Origin: Streptosporangiaceae bacterium
GTDB taxonomy: Bacteria; Actinomycetota; Actinomycetes; Streptosporangiales; Streptosporangiaceae
Length of the DNA: 9,504 nt
Direction: 5' to 3'
Assembly: GCA_030040815.1 (NCBI GenBank)
Contig: JASHSZ010000001.1
Location: 1-9,504 of the forward strand
Positions 1 to 6,030 of the stretch are shown here, piece after piece. The notes below the pieces were generated by a model, which made no database searches, had not been told where the DNA came from, and saw nothing but the letters and a program-made list of their open reading frames with translations. The position numbers and the translations under genes were made by a program. The first letter of the stretch is position 1. Each line of letters starts with the position of its first letter.

Positions 1-52
1 GCGCACGTTTGATGGTGGCAACATGCGGACATGCCGCCGTGTTTGGCTCTTG

Positions 53-730
53 CTAGGTTCCTGCCCGACGGGAGGGCTGGTCGATGAGACTGCCTGTCAG
101 GTGCTGCAGGATTCCTCGAATCGTTCCGCTTACCAGCTGGGCAGTGATGCCGCTGGCTAGCGCTTCGAGCATTTCGTCGTGGAACAGAAGCGCGTAGTGG
201 TGCAGTTTCCGGAACGGCAAATCGGAGTGGCTGGGGTGGACCGAGTTGACCTTGATGGCGTCCTCGATCCAGGCCGAGTTGAAGACCTCGTGTGCCTGGT
301 AGCCGACCAGTCCCTTGCCGTGCAACGGGTGGCCGTGCATGGCCTCGTCGTTCGGCCCGCCGAAGCGGATGTTCTGGCAGCCCCACAGCTCGATCACCAC
401 GAATGGAACTGCACTGGCGTCGGCAGGCGACACCATTGTGACGTAGGTGCCGTCCCAGTCACGGTCTGGCTGGCTGGCCAGGCACACGATGAAGGCCCGT
501 GATCCGTTGCTGATCAGGTGCGGCAGCGGCGCGCCGACGTCCCAGCGCGGACCGATATCGATGACTCGCGCGTACGGCTCGCCGCGCGCCGCGGCCAGGT
601 CCCGCTCGGCCTCAAGCTGGTCCTCCCGCGCTAGCCGCCACGCTCGCATCGTGTCCTTCCCTAGACGACGGGCCAGCTCCCGGACTCGCTGACGCGCTGC
701 GTCAAGGCGATGTTCCAGATCTTCATCCAC
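53..730 (-). CDS. Conserved uncharacterised protein with N-terminal coiled coil
   Basis: Function unknown. With the GTG at 730 as start the product is 225 aa. Residues 3-50 are rich in R, E, A, L and D with heptad-like spacing, so a coiled coil is likely. The rest looks like a globular domain that I recall from uncharacterised bacterial proteins. Its marks are WDGTY (about 92-96), PNDEAMHGHPLHGKG (126-140), NSAWI (151-155), NSVHP (162-166) and LHHYALLFHDE (176-186). The several H, D and E residues in conserved-looking motifs could suit a metal or nucleotide site, but that is inference. There is no signal peptide or membrane segment. The start is uncertain: no Shine-Dalgarno precedes the GTG, and the same frame stays open to an ATG at 1054 inside the IS110 remnant, so a gene caller could report a 333-aa chimera. 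An ATG at 822 behind AGAAGGGAG lies in another frame that soon stops, so the true 5' end may be damaged. Confidence 0.6.
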   Translation of the reverse strand: MDEDLEHRLDAARQRVRELARRLGKDTMRAWRLAREDQLEAERDLAAARGEPYARVIDIGPRWDVGAPLPHLISNGSRAFIVCLASQPDRDWDGTYVTMVSPADASAVPFVVIELWGCQNIRFGGPNDEAMHGHPLHGKGLVGYQAHEVFNSAWIEDAIKVNSVHPSHSDLPFRKLHHYALLFHDEMLEALASGITAQLVSGTIRGILQHLTGSLIDQPSRRAGT

Positions 731-883
731 GGAGCTATTGTCACCGCTGCCGCTGCCCGGAGCGCGCCGAGAGAGCACAGGGGCGCAGGTACCTGGCGCG
801 ACAGGCCGGATCGCACTCTCATGGCTCCCTTCTATGACGCCGGTTGTCAAGAGGCCGTCCGGGAGGCTTGCAAGAGTGCGGCA

Positions 884-1551
884 GCGCTTGCCGGCACGTG
901 ACAGGCAGTGGCGGATGTGCTGGCCGCTGGGGGCGTCGATCGGCGCGGTGCCGGTCCAGGATACGAAGTGGCCGTGGTCGGGGAAGCGGGCGACATCGCC
1001 GACGTCGGCGAGGATCCGCGCGGCTCTGGCGGGGCCGATGCCGTGGATGTCCATCGGGCTGACCCGGTGGCCAGCACCGCGTCCTTGAGCTCGGCCTTCA
1101 TCGCTTTCAGCCGGGCGTCGATCCGGTCGACGCCGGCGAGTTCTTCGGCGGCCATCCGGCGGCGCATCTTCCCGGCCGCATCACGGGGTCGGACGGTCGC
1201 CAGCAGCGCCTTGTACCGGCCGGCGGACTTCTTCACCGGCGCGCCGCCGGGCACCAGCACCCGGGAACAGCGGTGCATCCGGTTCAGCGCCTGCGCCACG
1301 GCCTTGGACAGCTCGTCGCGGCGGTCGCACAACAGCCGCAGCACGCTCAGCTCCGGGTCGGCGCTGACCTCCCGTAATCCCTTGTCCCGCAGCGCGACCA
1401 TCACGATCGCGTGCGCATCCGCCGGATCGGTCTTGCGGCGCTGCCCGGTGTCAAACACCCGAGCCCGGGCGGCCAGCTTGGCCGGCACATCCAGCACCCG
1501 CCCCCCGGCGGCCAGCAGCCGCTGCGCCAGCGGACGGCCGATCCCGTCGCC
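884..1551 (-). pseudogene. IS110-family transposase remnant, truncated at both ends and frameshifted
   Basis: This is a piece of an IS110-type DEDD transposase. It begins with the frame that has an ATG at 1590, but transposase-like sequence starts only near GIGRPLAQRLL (about 1545). It continues through DVPAKLAARARVFDTG and KTDPADAHAI, which carries the second pair of catalytic aspartates of the RuvC-like domain. The frame then changes by one base near 1059-1065, and the Transposase_20 part follows in the new frame: IHGIGPARAARILADVGD and TGTAPIDAPSGQ, which includes the conserved Ser region. Homology stops at LSRAGKR (about 884). The roughly 50-60 N-terminal residues with the first catalytic D and E, and the C-terminal tail after AGNRR, are missing, so the protein cannot be active. 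No IS ends are visible. IS110 elements usually lack clear terminal inverted repeats. Confidence 0.85.
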
Positions 1552-1862
1552 CAGCGCGCCGACCGCGAACAGCACGCCGCCGATGACCATGGTTCGCAGG
1601 CGGCTGAGCCGGTCAGCCAGGCCGCCGGCGAGCAGCGCGCCTATCAGCGCCCCAGCGTCACCCAGCTGGTGACCACCTCCTGCAACGTCGTGCTGAGATG
1701 AAAGGACTTGGCGATGAATTGCAGGGCGCCGGAGATGACGCCGTGGTCATAGCCGAACGGCAGACCGGTCAGGATGACGACCAGGCCGACCATGAACAGC
1801 CAGAAACGCCACCGCTTGAATCAGCCTGGGCCTCGCCGGGGCAGTTGTTTCTGCCGAAGTCG
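1552..1862 (-). pseudogene. N-terminal fragment of a sugar-porter-type MFS permease
   Basis: The minus strand encodes RWRFWLFMVGLVVILTGLPF followed by GYDHGVISGALQFI, which matches the first helix and GYD.GVISGAL signature of the sugar porter family (XylE/GalP/AraE-like). Next come LQEVVTSWVTLG and, after a one-base loss near 1641, ALIGALLAGGLADRLSRLRT with MVIGGVLFAVGAL. These are helices 2-3 with a weakened RFGRR-type loop motif. A second frame change near 1820 separates this from a plausible N-terminal tail (TSAETTAPARPR), whose expected ATG at 1863 reads GCG. After FAVGAL (about 1552) the sequence turns abruptly into IS110 transposase in the same frame. Only about 90 of the usual 450-500 residues survive. 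Family assignment is firm; the transported sugar cannot be told. Confidence 0.8.
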
Positions 1863-2569
1863 CTGTAGCCTTTGGTCCCTCCCCCGGCGGAGCGGCTCTG
1901 ACGGCCCGGCCCCTAGCCCGAACCACCGTCAGCTACAGGGCATCTGCAGTTGCGTACGGCATGCATACCCTGGTTCGCGCGAGGCAGCCGGGCCTGACGC
2001 CTCACAGGGTTTCTCCAGGCACCCGAAGCACCCAGCCGGCTAACGGCCACCAGCCGGCTGGCCGAGGTCCCGCAAGCGGTAAAGGCACGACTTCCTGACA
2101 TTGCCAGTTTTCCAGGACAGGTGAGGCCTGCTCGCTTCGGGATGCCGGCAGAGGACGGCGTCCTGCCCGGCCCGGCTGCCAATCCGGGACTAGGCGCTCG
2201 GCGCGTCGCTGGGCGTTCCAGGTCATCAGACGGTCGAGGCAGTCAGCGCAGCACCTCCGGAAGACGCCCGGCGGCTGCCCCGGCGGGCACGCCCGAGCTG
2301 AGCGAGGCAATCCATGCGGCAGGTCGTCGAGTGGCGCGCGAGCAGCGTGGCCCGTTAGGCCCGCGCCGGTCCGGCTATCGCCGCTGCGCTCTCATTCAAG
2401 GCTCTCCCGCAAAAGTGCAAAATAAGGGTGGGACAAGTCCGATCGCCCGCCATCCAGCATGTCCTGGGCGCAGCCGGCCGCGGGCATCCGTGCTGGACAA
2501 GCTCGGCGAGCGTCGCCTGGTCGCGAGCCTGGAAACGATGCGCCAGCGAGGGCAACGCCCGAAATTTGC
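1863..2569. other. Gene-poor stretch of about 700 bases
   Basis: Open frames exist on both strands here, but their translations are rich in R, P, G and A and show no recognisable domain, so I read them as chance open frames of a GC-rich sequence. The only local structures I see are a short imperfect hairpin around 2149-2175 (AGGAC/GTCCT core) and a small A/T-rich patch at about 2407-2430 (AAAAGTGCAAAATAAGG). The patch might mark a promoter, though I cannot pair convincing -35 and -10 boxes. The regulatory region of the efflux gene at 2596 must lie at the right end of this stretch. A regulator gene would often sit here divergent to such a pump, but none is visible. Confidence 0.5.
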
Positions 2570-2586
2570 GGCACCAGCATGGTGCC
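2570..2586. repeat. Perfect inverted repeat 10 bp before the MFS start
   Basis: GGCACC-AGCAT-GGTGCC gives two 6-base arms around a 5-base loop, ending 10 bases before the ATG at 2596. It could act as an operator for a dimeric repressor, or as an RNA hairpin that limits ribosome access to the transporter start. No regulator gene is adjacent, so the role is inference. Confidence 0.4.
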
Positions 2587-2595
2587 TGACCATGC

Positions 2596-4143
2596 ATGAC
2601 CGGGCACTTTAGCGAGATGGAGGCTACTGCTGGCGCGAAGGCTCGACCTGCAGCGTCGTCTGGGTCGCTGATCCTGCCGCTCGCGCTGGCGCAGTTCATC
2701 GCCAGTTACGCGGCGACGAACATGAACGTGGCGATCAGCTCGATCGCCTCGGACATCGGCACCACGGTCATCGGCGTGCAGACGGCCATTACGCTGTTCA
2801 CGCTCGTGATGGCGTCACTGATGATCCCAGGTAGCAAGCTCACCGACATCTGGGGCCGCAAGCGGTGCTTCGTTATCGGGTTGGTGGTCTACGCGGCCGG
2901 GGCCCTGATCGCGCTGGCGGCTCCGGTGCTTGGCGTGCTCATTGTCGGCTACTCGGTCTTCGAGGGCGTCGGGTCGGCTCTGATGATCCCGCCGATCTAC
3001 ATCCTGGTTACGGTGGCCTATCCCGACATCAAGTCGCGGGCCAGGTACTTCGGCATCGTTAGCGGCGCGGGCGGTTTGGGCGCCGCGGCCGGGCCGCTCA
3101 TCGGAGGCCTGATCACCAGCGGGATTAGCTGGCGGGCCTCGTTCGGCCTGCAGGTCCTGGTCGTGCTGTGGATCATCTTCATGGCCCGCAAGATCATCGA
3201 TCCGGCCCGGTCCGGGCGGCGCCCGCGGTTTGACATCGCTGGCGCGATCTTGTCGGCGCTGGGCCTGTTCTTCGTCGTGCTCGGGCTCCTGATCTCCAGG
3301 ACGTACGGGTTCCTCGGCGCGCGCAAGAACTTCTCCATCGGCGGCACCGTCATAATCCCCAAGGGCTGGATCTCGCCGGTCTGGATCTCGGTGGCGATCG
3401 GCGCGCTGTTCCTGCTCTGGTTCTTCCTGCACATCAGGTCGGGCGAGAGGAAAGGCCGGGACGTCCTCATCCGGATGCGGATGTTCGGCAGCCGGGTAGC
3501 CAACCTGGGCATGGGCACCCAGCTCATCCAGTGGCTGGTGCTGCAGGGGTCGTTCTTCGTCGTGTCGGTGTTCCTCCAGCAAGTCCGGCACTTCAACGCC
3601 ATCGAGACCGGCCTGATGCTGCTCCCGGCCATCATCGGCCTGCTTGCCACGGCCGCGGCGGCGGACAGGCTGGCCCGGCGGCACACGCAGCGTGCCCTGA
3701 TCATCTTCGGCTTCGCATTGACGGCAGCGGGCATGGGCCTGCTGCTCGGCCTGGTCCGCAAGACCTCCGGGGACCTCAGCTTCGTGCCGGGGCTGCTGCT
3801 GTTCGGCGCCGGGGTAGGCATCATGTTGACCTCGTCGGTGAACATCGTCCAGTCCGCCTTCAGCGCGGCCGACCAGGGCGACATCTCCGGCCTGTCGCGG
3901 AGCGTGTCGAACCTCGGGTCGTCTCTGGGCACCGCGCTGGTCGGCTCGGTCCTCGTCGCGGCTGCCGCCGGCTACCCGTTCGCGGCATCGGCCGGGCTGC
4001 TTCTCGGGTTCGCCCTGATCGGGCTGGTCCTCAGCGTGCTGCTGCCACGCCAGCGGGCCTCTGTCGGGTCGGCTGATCGCCAGCTGCCAGCTGGCCCACG
4101 TGCCAGTGCAACTCCGCCCGGCCCGGCTGGCCGACCCCGATGA
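2596..4143 (+). CDS. DHA2-family MFS drug efflux transporter (14 TM helices, EmrB/QacA-like)
   Basis: Predicted inner-membrane proton-coupled exporter of the 14-helix DHA2 family, which typically expels drugs, dyes or secondary metabolites. The substrate cannot be read from sequence. The 515 residues are of family length. After a short polar N-terminus, about 14 hydrophobic segments follow from residue 24 to 483. Motif A is GSKLTDIWGRKR (79-90) between helices 2 and 3. Motif C of exporters is LGAAAGPLIGGLI (161-173) in helix 5. A basic cytoplasmic stretch, RKGRDVLIRMRMFGSRVAN (285-303), matches the usual DHA2 loop before the second half. The C-terminal 30 residues are polar and Pro/Ala-rich. 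No strong Shine-Dalgarno precedes 2596; the ATG at 2617 (MEATAG) is a reasonable alternative start. It appears monocistronic, with hairpins on both sides and no partner gene such as an EmrA-like adaptor. Confidence 0.92.
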   Translation: MTGHFSEMEATAGAKARPAASSGSLILPLALAQFIASYAATNMNVAISSIASDIGTTVIGVQTAITLFTLVMASLMIPGSKLTDIWGRKRCFVIGLVVYAAGALIALAAPVLGVLIVGYSVFEGVGSALMIPPIYILVTVAYPDIKSRARYFGIVSGAGGLGAAAGPLIGGLITSGISWRASFGLQVLVVLWIIFMARKIIDPARSGRRPRFDIAGAILSALGLFFVVLGLLISRTYGFLGARKNFSIGGTVIIPKGWISPVWISVAIGALFLLWFFLHIRSGERKGRDVLIRMRMFGSRVANLGMGTQLIQWLVLQGSFFVVSVFLQQVRHFNAIETGLMLLPAIIGLLATAAAADRLARRHTQRALIIFGFALTAAGMGLLLGLVRKTSGDLSFVPGLLLFGAGVGIMLTSSVNIVQSAFSAADQGDISGLSRSVSNLGSSLGTALVGSVLVAAAAGYPFAASAGLLLGFALIGLVLSVLLPRQRASVGSADRQLPAGPRASATPPGPAGRPR

Positions 4144-4190
4144 AGTTGATCACCAGGCAACTTGGATCTCAGCCGCCAAGCGCAGAGATC
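4143..4190 (+). terminator. Two consecutive hairpins after the MFS gene
   Basis: AAGTTG (4143-4148) pairs with CAACTT (4158-4163) around a 9-base loop and overlaps the stop codon. GATCTC (4165-4170) pairs with GAGATC (4185-4190) around a 14-base loop. No T-run follows, which is common for actinomycete terminators. This is a plausible end for the transporter transcript, but each stem is only 6 bp. Confidence 0.4.
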
Positions 4191-4212
4191 ACACTTGAGT
4201 TGGGGATACTCG

Positions 4213-4263
4213 TGGGCGCCCCGAGCAGGACTCGAACCTGCGGCCTACTGCTCGGGAGGCCAA
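4213..4263 (-). other. tRNA 3'-end-like remnant, possible attachment-site scar
   Basis: Read on the minus strand, this contains a perfect tRNA T arm: stem GCAGG/CCTGC (4225-4241) enclosing the 7-base loop TTCGAGT. It is followed by a 7-base stretch, TCGGGGC, that fits the 3' strand of an acceptor stem, and then GCCCA. Upstream, GGCCTCCCGAGCAG could derive from an anticodon loop and variable region. I cannot find a matching 5' acceptor strand (GCCCCGA) or a D arm in the next 90 bases, so this is not a complete tRNA. Integrases of actinomycete mobile elements commonly recombine within the 3' half of tRNA genes and leave exactly such a piece. I cannot name the amino acid. Confidence 0.5.
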
Positions 4264-4270
4264 CCCGAAC

Positions 4271-4303
4271 GACGTCCAGCAACGCTCGCGGTCGCTGGAT
4301 GTC
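4271..4303. repeat. 10-bp inverted repeat next to the tRNA-like end
   Basis: GACGTCCAGC (4271-4280) and GCTGGATGTC (4294-4303) pair over 10 positions with one G-T wobble, across a 13-base spacer. This is the strongest inverted repeat I found in the window. Its position 8 bp beyond the tRNA-like piece would suit a recombinase-binding site or a terminator, but neither is shown. Confidence 0.5.
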
Positions 4304-4363
4304 GAGCTGACCTGCGGCAATCGTCGTCATGCGACGTCCGGCGACGCCTGGCGCCTGCTGATG

Positions 4364-4386
4364 TTGGCTCTCGGTTTGGCTCTCAG
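4364..4386. repeat. Short tandem direct repeat TTGGCTCTC(A/G)G
   Basis: TTGGCTCTCGG (4364-4374) is followed at once by TTTGGCTCTCAG (4375-4386), two nearly identical units of 11-12 bases. Short direct repeats near a tRNA 3' end resemble arm-type integrase sites. With only two units, chance duplication remains possible. Confidence 0.4.
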
Positions 4387-4470
4387 AGCAGAGCTGGGGC
4401 CGGCTACTCACAGGAGCAGGCCAGCTTGCCTATAGCGCGTGATACATAACCCTCAAATGCATGACCCCGC

Positions 4471-4860
4471 CTGTACGATGTCGAAGTCGAACCCGAGGTC
4501 CGGTCCTGGCTCGAAGACCCGAGCGATAGGGACTTCGTGTGCGCTGACTTCCTCGTCAGCCTGCTCGCCGAGAACGCCGAGACGCTCGGCGAGCCCTACA
4601 CCAGGCACCTGGGGCGGCGAGGTCCGCGAGCTGCGGTTCCACCTGCTGGCCCGCCAGCCCCCTCATCGCCTGCTGGCTCGCGCCCGGCCGACGGGATCAT
4701 CTTGCTGACCGTGTTCCGCAAGACCCGCAGCTCCGAGCAAGCCGAGGTAGCCCGTTCCTTACGAGCGCAGCAGACCTGCGAATCCGAACATGGTCCTGCC
4801 CACGACACCTTCGACCGGGAGACATCCAGATATGACCAGCGCCCACACCTCCTGCGATGA
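4471..4860 (+). pseudogene. Frameshifted RelE/HigB-type toxin gene (Gp49-like)
   Basis: The pieces, read in order, rebuild a typical actinobacterial HigB-like toxin, an mRNA interferase of the RelE/ParE fold. They are LYDVEVEPEVRSWLE and LLAENAETLGEPYTRHLG in one frame, GGEVRELRFHLLARQ in the next (change near 4611), LIACWLAPGRR in the third (change near 4660), then back to the first frame near 4689 with DGIILLTVFRKTR, QQTCESEHG and HDTFDRE. The LGEP..RHLG..VRELRF and LLTVFRKT blocks are the family's signature. The first codon in frame is CTG at 4471 rather than ATG, and a TGA lies two codons upstream. The frame runs 29 bases into the downstream antitoxin gene, as in intact higBA loci. Three shifts in about 80 bases mean that no functional toxin is made, unless they are sequencing errors in a G-rich stretch. 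Confidence 0.8.
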
Positions 4861-5128
4861 CCTCGCGGCCCAGCGGCGCGGCAGCGAGGAGTACCGCCAG
4901 GGCCGGGCGGAGGCCGAGCGCGCCTGCCTTCTCGGCCGCGCCGTCCGCGAACGCCGCCTGGCCCTCGGCCTGTCCCAGGTACAGCTTGCAGCCAGAGCGG
5001 GCATGACCCAGCCCGCGCTGTCCCGGCTCGAAGCAGGCGGCGTCATCCCGACCATCCCACTGCTGGACCGCATCTCCGCCGCCCTGGACGCCCACCTCAT
5101 CGTCGAAATAGCCCCGCACGCCGCCTGA
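4832..5128 (+). CDS. XRE-family HigA-like antitoxin
   Basis: Small DNA-binding protein of 98 aa. In an intact locus it would bind and neutralise the HigB-type toxin and repress the shared promoter. The helix-turn-helix spans about residues 35-87: RAVRERRLALGLSQVQLAAR, then AGMTQPALSRLEAGG with the classic recognition-helix pattern TQPALSRLE. The N-terminal 30 residues are charged and probably hold the toxin-binding part. I chose the ATG at 4832 because GGGAG at 4817-4821 precedes it by 10 bases and because it gives the usual toxin/antitoxin overlap. A frame-open ATG at 4790 lacks such support. The toxin-first gene order is characteristic of HigBA and opposite to most other type II systems. 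The antitoxin shows no damage although its toxin partner is broken. Confidence 0.85.
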   Translation: MTSAHTSCDDLAAQRRGSEEYRQGRAEAERACLLGRAVRERRLALGLSQVQLAARAGMTQPALSRLEAGGVIPTIPLLDRISAALDAHLIVEIAPHAA

Positions 5129-5136
5129 AGGCGGGG
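5121..5136 (+). terminator. Hairpin containing the antitoxin stop codon
   Basis: CCGCC (5121-5125) and GGCGG (5130-5134) enclose the tetraloop TGAA, whose TGA is the stop codon of the antitoxin gene. A longer alternative pairs CCCCGC (5112-5117) with GCGGGG (5131-5136). There is no T-run. It is plausible as a factor-independent terminator or mRNA-stabilising end. Confidence 0.5.
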
Positions 5137-5171
5137 TACATCGCGTCCGGCCGCAGAGTAACCTGCGCCGA

Positions 5172-5269
5172 CTGCCGGCCGCACGCTCATGCATGCCGAA
5201 TAGCGTGTGTTGGCGCAGTGCATGGTCATGCGACGATTCGCATGACTACTCGCACCCAAGGGGCGTCGA
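5172..5269. repeat. Diverged direct repeat, copy A
   Basis: This matches 9077-9166 in the same orientation. The shared core includes GAATAGCG, TGG, GCAT.GTCATGCG, ATTC..ATG..TACTC and AAG..CGTCGA with a few small gaps; I judge it clearly above chance by eye. On the minus strand, copy A decodes to a decayed version (SHDHALRQ) of the peptide in copy B (PHDYALIQ). The repeat is therefore probably a fragment of one ancestral coding sequence, more degraded here. Confidence 0.6.
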
Positions 5270-5437
5270 TCGGTGGGCGCAGCGACCTACCACCGGGCAT
5301 CGTTGTGCCCGTTTAGAGCGCACGGAACGCCGACTCGGTGCGCGTGCCCGGTTGCTGGATTTGGTCCCGCCGCATGGAGCAGAGCCTCCAGTTATGGAGG
5401 TGGCCGGAAGGACCTGCCCCACTTTCCCGGCCCTGTG

Positions 5438-5451
5438 GCGCACGTGTGCGC
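5438..5451. repeat. 14-bp palindrome, possible operator
   Basis: GCGCAC-GT-GTGCGC has two perfect 6-base arms with a 2-base centre, a shape suited to a dimeric DNA-binding protein. It lies about 200 bases upstream of the GntR start, which is far for autoregulation. No function can be assigned. Confidence 0.3.
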
Positions 5452-5647
5452 GGCCCTTTCCGCTGATGGCAGGTGCGGCTGCGACTGCCGCCTCCGCCCA
5501 GGTGAGTTCCAGGTCAGTGGGGCCGTCGCGGTTTGGTTGGTGACCGCCTGGCGCGTGGCTTGCCCGCTCGACCTGGCGCGTGACGGGCACGCGCGGCATC
5601 GGGTCAGCCTGGAGGCTGCGCCTGCTGCTGTTCCGCGGGCTCGGAGT

Positions 5648-5653
5648 TATGAT
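5648..5653 (+). promoter_or_regulatory. Putative -10 box for a leaderless GntR transcript
   Basis: TATGAT ends 6 bases before the GTG start at 5660, so transcription would begin at about the start codon itself. This TANNNT-N6-GTG layout is the usual one for leaderless genes of actinobacteria. There is no Shine-Dalgarno before the GTG, in agreement. A -35 box is not clear. Confidence 0.5.
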
Positions 5654-5659
5654 GCCAGT

Positions 5660-6022
5660 GTGAATAGCACTAACCCCATCACACCGGTCGACCCGCGCAG
5701 TCCGGTCCCGCTGCATGAACAGGTGGCGGCGGCGCTGCGCCGGGCGATCGGTGACGGCGAGGCCGGTCCGGGCGAGCGGCTCCCGCCGGCCCGGGACCTG
5801 GCGGCTGTGCTGGGCGTCAACGCCAACACCGTGTTCCGGGCGCTGCGGGCGCTTCGTGACGAGGGGCTGGTTGAGTTCCGCCGCGGCCGCGGCGTGACCG
5901 TGACCGGCCAGGGCCCGCAGCGCAGCGTCATCGTGGCCAGGGCGCGCGAGCTGGTGCTGCTGGCCCGGCGCTGCGGCTACCGGCCCGAGGAGCTGGTAGA
6001 GATCATCGAGCAGGTGGGCTAA
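5660..6022 (+). CDS. GntR-family transcriptional regulator, YtrA-like
   Basis: A 120-aa DNA-binding repressor-type protein. Residues 16-82 form the winged helix-turn-helix of GntR proteins: PLHEQVAAALRRAI, GPGERLPPARDLAAVLGVN, then ANTVFRALRALRDEGLVEFR and the wing GRGVTV. Only about 35 residues follow (ARARELVLLARRCGYRPEEL), forming one or two helices. This is the short dimerisation tail of the YtrA subfamily rather than a FadR, HutC or MocR effector domain. YtrA regulators usually repress their own operon and respond to cell-envelope or antibiotic stress. The GTG at 5660 is chosen because the family domain begins just after it and a -10 box sits six bases upstream. The next gene starts 8 bases after its stop, so the two are probably co-transcribed. 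The usual YtrA partners, ABC transporter genes, are absent. Confidence 0.9.
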   Translation: MNSTNPITPVDPRSPVPLHEQVAAALRRAIGDGEAGPGERLPPARDLAAVLGVNANTVFRALRALRDEGLVEFRRGRGVTVTGQGPQRSVIVARARELVLLARRCGYRPEELVEIIEQVG

Positions 6023-6030
6023 GAGCGGAC

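Larger units (their letters stand above)
5137..5647. other. Gene-poor stretch upstream of the GntR operon
   Basis: About 510 bases with no gene I can support. Frames are open on both strands, one of them running into the GntR gene from 5273, but the translations are rich in C, R, W and H and match nothing I recognise. The stretch includes one copy of the diverged repeat described at 5172-5269 and a palindrome at 5438-5451. The right end must hold the operon's promoter. Confidence 0.5.

Noticed and set aside
179..1088. Several plus-strand open frames over 53-1090
   Set aside because: They lie antisense to the minus-strand protein and transposase remnant, and their translations are not protein-like.
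2121..2699. Overlapping open frames on both strands before the efflux gene
   Set aside because: Arg/Pro/Ala-rich, no recognisable motif and no ribosome-binding site; likely GC-driven chance frames.
2815..3932. Long minus-strand frames inside the MFS gene
   Set aside because: Shadows of a clear 14-helix transporter; the products are rich in D, R, P and H or M and S and have no domain.
4213..4303. A complete tRNA gene on the minus strand
   Set aside because: The T arm and 3' acceptor strand are good, but no matching 5' acceptor strand or D arm is present, and the sequence upstream forms a different hairpin.
4426..4455. Promoter for the toxin-antitoxin locus (TTGCCT and an A/T-rich GATACATAAC)
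   Set aside because: The two elements are only about 11 bases apart, too close for a -35/-10 pair, and no better pair is visible.
4697..5259. Minus-strand open frames opposite the antitoxin
   Set aside because: Antisense to a clear XRE protein, with no domain of their own beyond the small repeat-derived piece near 5190-5260.
5273..5659. A longer N-terminus for the GntR protein
   Set aside because: The frame is open, but the extension is Cys/Trp/His-rich and unlike the family, and the -10 box next to the GTG at 5660 supports the short form.
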